54,787 nucleotides of DNA from an uncultured Pseudoxanthomonas sp. (lineage in GTDB: Bacteria; Pseudomonadota; Gammaproteobacteria; Xanthomonadales; Xanthomonadaceae). A program made the translations under genes and the position numbers. The stretch is from contig CALJUL010000088.1 of assembly GCA_937975725.1 (NCBI GenBank), positions 1 to 54,787 on the forward strand, read 5' to 3'. Shown piece after piece: positions 25,687 to 35,202 of this stretch; within the stretch, counting starts at the first letter, position 1, and every line of letters starts with the position of its first letter. The notes below the pieces were generated by a model. It saw nothing but the letters and a program-made list of their open reading frames with translations, made no database searches and was not told the DNA's origin.

Positions 25687-25694
25687 TTTTGTTT
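25687..25694. repeat. 8-bp target-site duplication, right
   Basis: TTTTGTTT, matching 24969-24976. Its last two bases belong to the stop codon of the HTH gene remnant. Confidence 0.9.
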
Positions 25695-26100
25695 AGCCAC
25701 TGGTGTTGGCTTGCAACATGGCGTCGATCATTTGACTGACGACGCGTTGCTTGGCTTTTGGCAACGTTTCGATCTGTTCGAGTTGCTGCTGAATCTTCGG
25801 TGCTGGCCCGCGCTTGCCGGACTTGGTCTTTTCCGGTGGCGTGGTGTGTTCGGCCACCAGCGCATCGAGCGTGGTGTTGAGCATATGGGCGATGACCGGT
25901 AGCAGCGACACCGGCACGCGCCGCCGCCCTTTCTCGAACGAGTTCATCGCCTGCTGCGACACGCCGAGCTGCTCGGCGAGCTGTACTTGGGTGATGCCGT
26001 GCGCCTTGCGCCGCTCGGCGATGCGATGGCCAAGGGCAATGAAGAAGGCGCGTTCGTCGTCGGAGATGGCTATGCCGTGCGGTGCGGGGAAGTGGAAGGT
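25693..26100 (-). pseudogene. HTH (Cro/C1-type) regulator lacking its start codon
   Basis: About 135 codons remain open up to the IS3 terminal repeat: HFPAPHGIAISDDERAFF, then a complete Cro/C1 HTH (ITQVQLAEQLGVSQQAMNSF), a linker with KSGKRGPAPKIQQQL and the C-terminus VVSQMIDAMLQANTSG. No ATG, GTG or TTG occurs before the HTH; the first usable start (GTG at 25962) lies inside it and would remove half of the recognition unit. The gene therefore seems to have lost its first few codons to the IS. Before the IS1595 insertion it was directly convergent with the RHS-lipoprotein operon, so it may once have belonged to that module. Confidence 0.75.
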
Positions 26101-26162
26101 GAATCGCCCCGGGTTCAGTAGACATCTCCGAGCCGTACATTACGGCAATCACGGAGGTGGGC

Positions 26163-26435
26163 ATGAGCAGCAAGTGATATACGGACGAGTTCAAGCTCGA
26201 AGCGGCTAAACAGGTGCTAGAGCAAGGCCGACTGGTTCGAGAAGTGGCACAGCGGCTGGAGATCGGGATCGACACGCTGTACGGGTGGGTGCGCGCGCAG
26301 CGCAAGACCCCCGTCGTGCGGCAGACAGATTCCTCATTGGCGGCGGAGAACCGTCGCCTGCAGGCCGAAGTGCGCCGGCTGACCGAGGAGCGCGACATTC
26401 TAAAAAAGGCCGCGGCGTACTTTGCCAAGGTGTAA
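26163..26435 (+). pseudogene. IS3-family transposase orfA with an in-frame stop
   Basis: The native frame reads MSSK-stop-YTDEFKLEAAKQVLEQG, then an HTH (VREVAQRLEIGIDTLYGWV) and a leucine-zipper-like end (LAAENRRLQAEVRRLTEERD). The TGA at 26175-26177 stands where IS3 relatives usually have arginine (CGA), a single C-to-T change. The same TGA is present in the 218-bp fragment at 19270. Translation could restart at GTG 26214 but would lose the first HTH helix. The A6G tract at 26402-26408 is the usual -1 slippery site for making the OrfAB fusion. Confidence 0.8.
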
Positions 26436-26452
26436 GGGCAAAGTACGCGTTC

Positions 26453-27307
26453 ATGCAGGCGCATCTCGATGAGTTCCGCGTGACCAGCATGTGTCGCGTA
26501 CTGGGTGTGCAGCGCAGTGGGTTCTATGCCTGGCAGCAACGTCCGCACAGCGAACGTCATCGCCAAGACCAGCGTTTGCTCGGGATGATCAAGCAGGCAT
26601 GGCTGGAGAGCGGCACGGTCTATGGCTACCGTAAGGTCACCGAGGACCTGCGCGACCTGGGTGAGCGCTGCGGTAAGCATCGTGTGGCGCGGCTGATGAA
26701 GGGCGAAGACCTGCGGGCGCAGGTCGGCTACGGCCGTCGCCCGCGGCCTCGTGGCGGTCGGATGTCGACGGTGGCGCCGAACCATCTGGACCGACAGTTC
26801 GACGTGGCCACGCCGAACACACACTGGGTCACCGACATCACCTATATCCGGACCCATGAGGGTTGGCTGTACTTGGCGGCGGTGCTGGACCTGTACTCAC
26901 GGCAGGTCGTGGGGTGGGCGATGCAAGGCCAGATGCATGCCGATCTGGTGCTGCAAGCGCTGCTGGCAGCGGTGTGGCGCAGGAAGCCAGCATCGGGGCT
27001 GATGCTGCCCTCCGACCAGGGCAGCCAGTTCACCGGCAGCGAATGGCAGGCGTTCCTGAAGGCCCATGGGATCGTTTGCAGCATGAGTCGACGCGGCAAC
27101 TGTCATGACAACGCGGTCGCCGAGAGCTTCTTCCAGTTGCTCAAACGGGAGCGGATCAAGCGCCGGATCTACCCGGATCGGGCTACGGCGCGCAGCGACG
27201 TGTTCGACTACATCGAGATGTTCTACAACCCCAAGCGCCGGCACGGCTCCAATGGAGGACGGTCTCCGGTAGAGTTCGAACGGCAGGCGGGATATTCAGG
27301 CTTGTAG
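26453..27307 (+). CDS. IS3-family transposase orfB (DDE integrase catalytic part)
   Basis: About 285 aa in the -1 frame relative to orfA. Begins MQAHLDEFRVTSMCRVLGV, contains the IS3 HTH_21 text YGYRKVTEDLRDLG, and the retroviral-type catalytic core: first Asp in HWVTDITYIRTHEG, second in LPSDQGSQFTG, Glu in NAVAESFFQLLKRE, ending FYNPKRRHGSNGGRSPVEFE. All DDE residues are present, so the catalytic half is intact. Normally made only as an OrfAB fusion by frameshifting at the A6G tract upstream; the orfA stop codon may prevent that. Confidence 0.88.
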   Translation: MQAHLDEFRVTSMCRVLGVQRSGFYAWQQRPHSERHRQDQRLLGMIKQAWLESGTVYGYRKVTEDLRDLGERCGKHRVARLMKGEDLRAQVGYGRRPRPRGGRMSTVAPNHLDRQFDVATPNTHWVTDITYIRTHEGWLYLAAVLDLYSRQVVGWAMQGQMHADLVLQALLAAVWRRKPASGLMLPSDQGSQFTGSEWQAFLKAHGIVCSMSRRGNCHDNAVAESFFQLLKRERIKRRIYPDRATARSDVFDYIEMFYNPKRRHGSNGGRSPVEFERQAGYSGL

Positions 27308-27336
27308 ATGTCTATGAAATCCGGGGCGATTCACCT

Positions 27337-27492
27337 AGAAAGCACTCTGACCCCTGTTGTCGGCAAGCCAGCCTACGATGCGATGGGGTTTACGGGGCAC
27401 AAGCAGGATGGTGCGACCGGGCTGACGTACATGCAGCAGCGGTACTACGATTCGACGGTGGGACGGTTCCTGTCGGTGGATCCGCTGGTTAC
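27337..27492 (+). pseudogene. Orphan 3' end of an RHS core
   Basis: About 50 codons: TPVVGKPAYDAMGFTGHKQD, GLTYMQQRYYDSTVGRFLSVDPL, the RHS-associated core signature, starting directly at the IS3 right end. Core text then stops at about 27490 without the usual NRYxYANNNP continuation. This could be the missing tail of the RHS stub at 18873, separated by IS3-mediated rearrangement. Confidence 0.8.
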
Positions 27493-27763
27493 TGGTGGAA
27501 TCCATTGTCTACGTGGTCCACCGTCGAAGCGATGGTGCGTGCGCTGGGCCATGTGCCGGCGGCGCGTGCGTGGGAACGCTACGAACTGGCGGTGCAGATG
27601 CTCGCCGCCTATCACCGGGATGGTATCGACGCCGCGCGAAGCGCGGGCAGAGCGGCCGGACGCTGCAGGTCTGCTGTGCTGATGCATGTCCTGGTGGCTG
27701 GTATGCAAGGATGCTTGGGCGAGGCGTGGTGCTTGCAGGTGTTGGTGCGTGGTTGAGCGCTGT
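27493..27763 (+). other. Degraded right edge of the accessory island
   Basis: After the RHS core a frame continues YWWNPLSTWSTVEAMVRALG and AWERYELAVQMLAAYHRDGI up to about 27756, with only a TTG start (27505). I do not recognise it; it may be the tail of a foreign gene joined at a deletion junction. GC rises to core level within this stretch. Confidence 0.4.
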
Positions 27764-28423
27764 CTATTGCCCGCAACTGCTCTCCGCCACGATGCGCGCG
27801 ACGCGCTCGTACTCGCCGCGGTTCTTCTCGGCGTTCTCCGGGCGGGCGAAGCGCCAGGCGACTTCGGTTTCGCCGAGGCGCTTCTTCCATGCGTCGCAGA
27901 GGGCGCCGTCGGGCACGCGGGCGCAGGTGTCGCGCACGACTTCGCAGGCCTGGCCGGCGCCGGCCTGCGGGTTGCCGTCCAGGCCGACCGTGCGCATGGC
28001 CACGCAGCGCGAGGCGGGTTCGTCGTCCTCGGTGACGTAGCTGTCCTTGTCGTAGGTGGTGCACTGGAACAGCACCGGTGGCGGCAGCCGTTGCGCCTCC
28101 GTTGCGGGAGCGCTGGCCGCAGGCGTGTGCGCGTCCGGTTCGGCGGCCGATGGCGCAGGGGAAGGCGCGGCCGTGGACGCTGCGGGCGCCGTCGGGGAAG
28201 CCGTCGCACCGGGCACCATCGGCACCGTGTTGACGCCCGGCATGACGCGCTTTTCCTGCCGGCTGCCCTTGGGGCAGGGCGCGTTCTGCAAGGTCAGTGC
28301 GCCCGCGGCGTCGGTGCAGCGGTAGATCACGACGTCGCCGGCCTGGGCATCGGCGAGCACGGGCAGCGCCGCCAGCAGCAGGCCGAGCAGGTAATGCGTA
28401 ACGGAGGCGCGGAATGGCGTCAT
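27764..28423 (-). CDS. DUF4124 domain-containing exported protein (paralogue 2)
   Basis: A 219-aa protein with a signal peptide (HYLLGLLLAALPVLADAQA) and a DUF4124 domain (IYRCTDAAGALTLQNAPCPKG), a Pro/Ala-rich linker (about residues 65-110), and a C-terminal segment with four cysteines (LFQCTTY, QACEVV, DTCARV, GALCDAW, ESSCGQ region). DUF4124 proteins are small periplasmic proteins of unknown role. Its ATG overlaps the stop of the upstream paralogue (ATGA), so the pair is co-translated. Confidence 0.85.
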   Translation of the reverse strand: MTPFRASVTHYLLGLLLAALPVLADAQAGDVVIYRCTDAAGALTLQNAPCPKGSRQEKRVMPGVNTVPMVPGATASPTAPAASTAAPSPAPSAAEPDAHTPAASAPATEAQRLPPPVLFQCTTYDKDSYVTEDDEPASRCVAMRTVGLDGNPQAGAGQACEVVRDTCARVPDGALCDAWKKRLGETEVAWRFARPENAEKNRGEYERVARIVAESSCGQ

Positions 28424-29139
28424 GGTGTGCAGTCGTTGGCGAGGCGCGCGTCGATGTCGCGCTGTTCCAAGTCTAGCCTGCGGCGTTCGCTGGGCAGCAC
28501 GCTGCCGTACACGCGCAGGATTTCGTAGCGGCGGTCCGACAGCCGTGCGCAGACTTCTTCCCGGGGCAGGGGTTGGCATTCGTCGCGCACCCAGGTGCCG
28601 CCGGCGGGCAGGACCACGCCGTACGGCCGGTGCGGTCCTCCCGGCGGATGCGGCGGCGGCCGCGGATCGCCGCTGTGGAAGGACAGGCTGCCGTTGCCGA
28701 TGGAGAACTGGCCGGACACGCTGGCCTGCGGCCGCAGCGGATAGGCCACCGTCCATGCGGGGACCCAGCGCGGATTGCCGTCGCCGTTGTCGCTGGTGTA
28801 GCGCTGGCCTTCAGGAGTGACGCATTCGTACATCGGCCGCGGTGGAGTGCGGTACACCACGCGGGTCGCGGGCGGCGGTTCGCGCGCAGGCGGCGCGGCC
28901 GCGGGTGCCGCTGGAGCGGGCGGAAGCACCGGATCGCGCGGCCGGGCCATGGTCCGGACTTCCTGTCGTTCGCCTTTCAGGCAGGGCGAATCCCGCAGCG
29001 TCAGCGCGCCGTTGGCGGCGATGCAGCGGTAGATGGTGACCGCCGACGTGCCGCCGGCCGGCGGTGCGGCCTGGGCGCGCAGGATCGGCGCAGCGAGCGC
29101 CAGCGCGGCCAGCAGCGGGAGCAGGGAGGCGGAGGCCAT
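28420..29139 (-). CDS. DUF4124 domain-containing exported protein (paralogue 1)
   Basis: A 239-aa protein with a signal peptide (ASLLPLLAALALAAPILRAQA), a DUF4124 domain (IYRCIAANGALTLRDSPCLKG), a Pro/Ala-rich linker, and a C-terminal part with YECVTPEGQRYTSDNGDG and paired cysteines. It is clearly a duplicate of the next gene: the same domain order, and the DUF4124 segments align residue by residue (IYRCxxAxGALTLxxxPCxKGxRQE). The C-terminal halves have diverged. Coupled to the paralogue by a 4-bp overlap. Confidence 0.85.
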   Translation of the reverse strand: MASASLLPLLAALALAAPILRAQAAPPAGGTSAVTIYRCIAANGALTLRDSPCLKGERQEVRTMARPRDPVLPPAPAAPAAAPPAREPPPATRVVYRTPPRPMYECVTPEGQRYTSDNGDGNPRWVPAWTVAYPLRPQASVSGQFSIGNGSLSFHSGDPRPPPHPPGGPHRPYGVVLPAGGTWVRDECQPLPREEVCARLSDRRYEILRVYGSVLPSERRRLDLEQRDIDARLANDCTP

Positions 29140-29204
29140 GCACGCATGGTGCGCGCGCGGCGCGGCGATGGAAAGCGCCGGCGCTACCGGCGGACGGCCT
29201 GCGC

Positions 29205-29768
29205 TCAGTCGCGCAGCGCCTCTCCGGTCAGCGCATCGCGGATGGGCGTGGGCCGTTCCAGCCCGCCGGTGCGGCCGGGCACGAGCGCGTTGATGCGCTC
29301 CAGCAGTGCCGGGTCGAGCGCTTCGCGGTCGGCAACGGCGGGATGGCCGGCGAGGTTGGCGCTGGTGGACACCAGCGCGCCACCGAACGCCTGGCACAGC
29401 CCGACCACGATGGGATGTGCGCTGACCCGCACGGCGATACCGGGATGGCGCCCGGTGATCCAGGGCGGCGCCTGCGCGCTGGCCGGCATCACCCAGGTAT
29501 GCGGGCCGGGCCAGGTGGCCAGCACTTCCGCCAGCCGGCCGGTGGGCAGCGTGGCCACGTCGAGCAGCGCGCGCAGGGGGTCCAGCGTGGCGGCGACCAG
29601 GATCAGCCCCTTGTCGACCGGGCGCTGCTTGATCGCCAGCAGGCGGTGCACGGCGCCCTCGTCGAACGGATCGCAGCCCAGGCCCCACACGGCTTCGGTG
29701 GGGTAGGCGATGATGCCGCCGCTGCGCACGACCTCGGCGGCTTCCTCGATGGTCCGTTCGATGGGCAT
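29205..29768 (-). CDS. tsaC: Threonylcarbamoyl-AMP synthase (TsaC/YrdC family)
   Basis: A 187-aa Sua5/YciO/YrdC-domain protein. It makes threonylcarbamoyl-AMP from threonine, bicarbonate and ATP for t6A37 modification of ANN-decoding tRNAs. Family landmarks: GGIIAYPTEAVWGLGCDP near the N-terminus, the KQRP motif (LLAIKQRPVDKGLILVA), and the SANLAGHPA segment. Length matches the short TsaC form rather than Sua5. It lies 35 nt downstream of topA, the order seen in many gammaproteobacteria near dprA. Confidence 0.94.
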   Translation of the reverse strand: MPIERTIEEAAEVVRSGGIIAYPTEAVWGLGCDPFDEGAVHRLLAIKQRPVDKGLILVAATLDPLRALLDVATLPTGRLAEVLATWPGPHTWVMPASAQAPPWITGRHPGIAVRVSAHPIVVGLCQAFGGALVSTSANLAGHPAVADREALDPALLERINALVPGRTGGLERPTPIRDALTGEALRD

Positions 29769-29803
29769 GGCAGTGTGGCGCGCGGTCGTGTCGTGCGGTG
29801 GGA

Positions 29804-32299
<2,496 letters not shown>

Positions 32300-32376
32300 G
32301 TCGGGGTTCGGGGGTGTCCAGAGGGGGCCGTCCGGGGCCGGCTAGGGTGGCGCAAACGCGGGCGCCAGAGAAGCCG

Positions 32377-32402
32377 ACGCCCGGGGCGGGAGCCCCGGGC
32401 GT
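32377..32402 (-). promoter_or_regulatory. 11-bp hairpin in the topA leader
   Basis: Perfect stem ACGCCCGGGGC / GCCCCGGGCGT with a 4-nt loop. On the minus strand it starts about 6 nt after the predicted topA transcription start, so it would form a 5'-terminal stem-loop. There is no T-run on that strand; on the plus strand it is followed by TCAGTTTT, but no gene ends there. Confidence 0.6.
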
Positions 32403-32414
32403 TCAGTTTTCCTA

Positions 32415-32450
32415 TTTATAGTGGAATCACGCCCGGGCCCGGGCTGTCAA
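32415..32450 (-). promoter_or_regulatory. Possible topA promoter with unusual spacing
   Basis: On the minus strand a perfect TTGACA (32445-32450) and a TATAAA (32415-32420) in an A/T island within very GC-rich DNA. The gap is 24 bp, too long for standard sigma-70, so one of the two may not be used. About 110 nt upstream of the topA ATG. Confidence 0.4.
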
Positions 32451-32485
32451 GCCGGCCCGGTGCGGGCCGGCCGCCGCGGAGGGGC

Positions 32486-33481
32486 TCAGCGGCCGCCCAG
32501 GGCGGCCAGCAGGGCGACGAAGCCGAACAGCATCACCACGACCAGCAGGCCCACCAGGGCCAGCACCACCCAGGTCACCACGCCCAGTTCCTCGCGCTGG
32601 CGCTCGGGATAGCGGGTATAGGCCCACTTGTCCACCACCAGGGTGTCGCACATGAGGTCGTGCAGTCCCTGCTTGCGCTCCGTGAACGCGGCCATTACGT
32701 AGCCGATGCACAGGATTAGGCCGCTGAGGATCATCGCGAAGCAGCGCCCCACGCCGCGCAGGAAGCTGATCGGCTCGCCGTTGCCGCGCACCACCTTGAT
32801 GCCGATCGCCAGCTTGCCCGGCGTGGCCTGCAGCGCCGAGGAATGGAACCACGAGAAATAGGTGACGCTGATGGCGAAGCCCACCAGGCCGGAAACCAGT
32901 TGGATCAGCAGGAAGCCCGAACTGCCCGGGGAACTGCCCAGGCTCAGCGCGCCGCCCATCACCGCGCCGATAATGGCGCCCACCACGCCGCCGATCAGGC
33001 TGGTGATGAAGTAGTCGATGAAGTACGCCGCCACGCGCTTCCAGAAACCCGCCTGGACGACATGGCCCGGGTCTGCATGGAGGACCATGCCGGGGTCGGC
33101 TATGGTGGCATGGGGCGCGGTGTAGGGCGAAGCGTCGGCGGCCGCCGACGCCGCGCCGGCCGTGGCGGCGCGCACGGCCGCGGGCGGCGCGTAGCTGGGC
33201 TCGCGTGCGGTGAACACGGCGCGCCCGGTCAGCGGGCGGTCTTCTTCGGCATCCCCGGCCACGGCCGGATCGGGGTCCGGCGCGGCGGCGGGCACGGCCG
33301 GCGCCGGTGCGGGCAGGCCGAGTTCGGCCGCCAGTTCGCCCAGCGGTGTCCATTGACCCAGGCCTTCGCGCCAGACCAGCGAGGCCGCCGTCAGCGCGCC
33401 GTTGCGGTACAGGCCGGCCAGCGCTTCGCGGGCCACCGGCCCCTGGCGCTGGTGCTGCGGGTCCACGTAATACCATTCCAT
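32486..33481 (-). CDS. DUF4339 (GYF_2-like) plus RDD family membrane protein A
   Basis: A 331-aa protein. Residues 1-55 are a DUF4339 domain (MEWYYVDPQHQRQGP, LVWREGLGQWTPLGELA). A Pro/Ala-rich linker follows to about 150, then an RDD domain with VQAGFWKRVAAYFIDYFITS, helices up to WFHSSALQATPGKLAIGIKV and GYVMAAFTERKQGLHDLMC, and a final transmembrane helix after WAYTRYPERQREELG. RDD proteins are inner-membrane proteins of mostly unknown transport or scaffold role; the N-terminal domain is likely cytoplasmic and peptide-binding. Paralogue B lies 15 nt upstream. Probably one operon. Confidence 0.87.
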   Translation of the reverse strand: MEWYYVDPQHQRQGPVAREALAGLYRNGALTAASLVWREGLGQWTPLGELAAELGLPAPAPAVPAAAPDPDPAVAGDAEEDRPLTGRAVFTAREPSYAPPAAVRAATAGAASAAADASPYTAPHATIADPGMVLHADPGHVVQAGFWKRVAAYFIDYFITSLIGGVVGAIIGAVMGGALSLGSSPGSSGFLLIQLVSGLVGFAISVTYFSWFHSSALQATPGKLAIGIKVVRGNGEPISFLRGVGRCFAMILSGLILCIGYVMAAFTERKQGLHDLMCDTLVVDKWAYTRYPERQREELGVVTWVVLALVGLLVVVMLFGFVALLAALGGR

Positions 33482-33495
33482 CGTGCGGCTCCGGG

Positions 33496-34398
33496 TCAGG
33501 ATTTCAGGGTGGCCAGCATGCCGACCATGAACAGCAGGGCGACCAGCGCCAGCAGGGTCAGCCCGCCGAAGATCGCCAGGATCACCACGGTCACCGTGCC
33601 CAGTTCGCGCCGCTGCCATTCCGGATGGTCGGTGTAGGCCCACTTGTCGACCACCTGGGTGCTGCAGATCATGTCGTGCAGGCCCTGCTTGCGCTGGGTG
33701 AACGCCACCATCAGGTAGCCCACGCACAGGATCAGGCTGCTCAGGATGCCGGCGAAGTAGCGCCCGATGCCGCGCGCCATGCTGATGCGCCGGCCGGCGT
33801 CGTCCACCACCTTGATGCCCACCGCCATCTTGCCGGGGGTGGCCTGCTTGGACGAGGCGTGGAAGGCGGCGAAGTAGATCGCCTGCATGGCCAGCGGGAT
33901 CAGGTAGATCGACAGCATGAAGGCGATGCCCAGGCCCGTGGTGAACATGGCGTCCGGGTTGGAGCCGAAGCCGCCGCCCAGGCCGCCGACGCCCAGGAAC
34001 AGCACCATCAGCACCATCTGCACGAGCTGGGTGGCCACGCCGATCAGGAAGCCGTCGATCAGGTAGGCCGCCAGGCGCTTCCAGAAGCCGGCCTGCACCA
34101 CCTCGCCTTCCACGGCGGTGGCGTGGACCGCATCGGCGGCCAGCACCGCGCCCGGCGGCGTGTACGGCGACATGCTGCCGGCATCCGTCGGCTCGATGGA
34201 TGAGGCAAGCACGGCGTCCTGCACCGGCAGGTCGAGTTCGCCGGCCACCGCCTGCAGCGGCTGCCAGCCGTCCATCCCCTCGCGCCAGACCAAGCTGTCG
34301 CGCGCCATCCGGCCGTGGCGGTAATGGCCGCCGAATTCCTCGGCCGTGAACGGCCCCTGCCGCTGCCCCTGGGCGTCGGCGTAGTACCACTGCGTCAT
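33496..34398 (-). CDS. DUF4339 (GYF_2-like) plus RDD family membrane protein B
   Basis: A 300-aa paralogue of the following gene: DUF4339 (MTQWYYADAQGQRQGP, LVWREGMDGWQPLQAVA), a shorter linker, then an RDD domain (QAGFWKRLAAYLIDGFLIG, HASSKQATPGKMAVGIKV, VGYLMVAFTQRKQGLHDMIC) and a last helix (VILAIFGGLTLLALVALLF). The two RDD proteins keep the same order and even share the tail motif VVDKWAYT, so they arose by tandem duplication. The function of the pair is not known; being co-encoded, they may form a heteromer. Confidence 0.87.
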   Translation of the reverse strand: MTQWYYADAQGQRQGPFTAEEFGGHYRHGRMARDSLVWREGMDGWQPLQAVAGELDLPVQDAVLASSIEPTDAGSMSPYTPPGAVLAADAVHATAVEGEVVQAGFWKRLAAYLIDGFLIGVATQLVQMVLMVLFLGVGGLGGGFGSNPDAMFTTGLGIAFMLSIYLIPLAMQAIYFAAFHASSKQATPGKMAVGIKVVDDAGRRISMARGIGRYFAGILSSLILCVGYLMVAFTQRKQGLHDMICSTQVVDKWAYTDHPEWQRRELGTVTVVILAIFGGLTLLALVALLFMVGMLATLKS

Positions 34399-34459
34399 GC
34401 ATGTTCCCCTTGCCGGTGCGCGGCCCGCGTCGCCGCGCTGACGTGTCGCTTCAGTCCCT

Positions 34460-35176
34460 TCAGCCCCGGCAGTGCGGGGGCAGCCACTTGTCGTCGATCT
34501 CGGACGAGCATCGCCATTCCGCGTCCGGGTCGCTGCGTTCCCACCAGATCTTGCGGCCGTCGATCCGCGTTTCGCCGGTGTTGCCGATCTCCAGTTCGAA
34601 TCCGCAGGTGCCGTCGTCGAACTCGCCCACCGTGGCCCGCGTCGTGTAGGTGCCCGCATAGCTCTCGGGCGCGCCGATGTCGCCCTCGCCGTTGCTGGGG
34701 CAGCGTTCCTCGGCGGCCTGGAATTCGGCCACCGCCAGTTTCAGCGACGCGGCTTCACCCAGCGCCTGCGCGACCTTCGCCCGCAGGGTGTAGTCGTTGT
34801 AGGCGGGGACGGAAATGGCGGCCAGGATCGCGCCGAAGCCCAGGCAGGGCAGGGCCAGCGCGGCGATGACGATCAGGGCGATCATGCCGCCCGACATGCG
34901 CTTGCGCGGTGGGGCCGCGGCGAAGGTGGCCGTGGCGGGCGCCGCGAGCGGCGGAGTGCTGGGCAGCGGCGGCGGCGGTTCGGGCGCGGCTTCCGGCGCA
35001 GCCGACAGGCCGAGTTCGTCGGCGAAATCGCGCAGCGGCTGCCATTGCGGCATGCCTTCGCGCCAGACCAGGCCGTCCAGCGCGATGCTTCCGTTGCGGT
35101 AGTGCGCCACCAATTCCTCGGCCGTCACCGGACCGTGCTGCTGACGGTTCCGGTCGGCGTAATGCCAGCCCGACAT
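34460..35176 (-). CDS. DUF4339 domain fused to a pilin-like membrane helix
   Basis: A 238-aa protein. It starts with the same DUF4339 domain (MSGWHYADRNRQQHGP, LVWREGMPQWQPLRDFA), a Pro-rich linker, then a membrane helix running into AISVPAYNDYTLRAKVAQAL, which closely resembles the N-terminal helix of type IV pilins (AIPAYQDYTxRAQV). The prepilin cleavage context (G-F-T-x-x-E) is missing. The C-terminal domain has four cysteines and ends WLPPHCRG, as in minor pilins. So a cytoplasmic adaptor domain seems joined to a pilin-like membrane/periplasmic part. Same strand as the two RDD genes, 61 nt upstream of protein B. Confidence 0.8.
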   Translation of the reverse strand: MSGWHYADRNRQQHGPVTAEELVAHYRNGSIALDGLVWREGMPQWQPLRDFADELGLSAAPEAAPEPPPPLPSTPPLAAPATATFAAAPPRKRMSGGMIALIVIAALALPCLGFGAILAAISVPAYNDYTLRAKVAQALGEAASLKLAVAEFQAAEERCPSNGEGDIGAPESYAGTYTTRATVGEFDDGTCGFELEIGNTGETRIDGRKIWWERSDPDAEWRCSSEIDDKWLPPHCRG

Positions 35177-35202
35177 GCTTTCCCCTGGAGCGGATCAACG
35201 CC

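Larger units (their letters stand above)
26100..27333 (+). mobile_element. Full-length IS3-family insertion sequence
   Basis: About 1.23 kb. Ends 26100-26127 and 27306-27333 are inverted repeats (24/28 matching), starting TGAATCGCCCCGG; complementarity runs on 3 bp beyond (26097 and 27336). Contains orfA and orfB with a -1 frameshift arrangement. No target duplication: the left flank is an HTH gene, the right flank an RHS-core tail. Confidence 0.9.
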
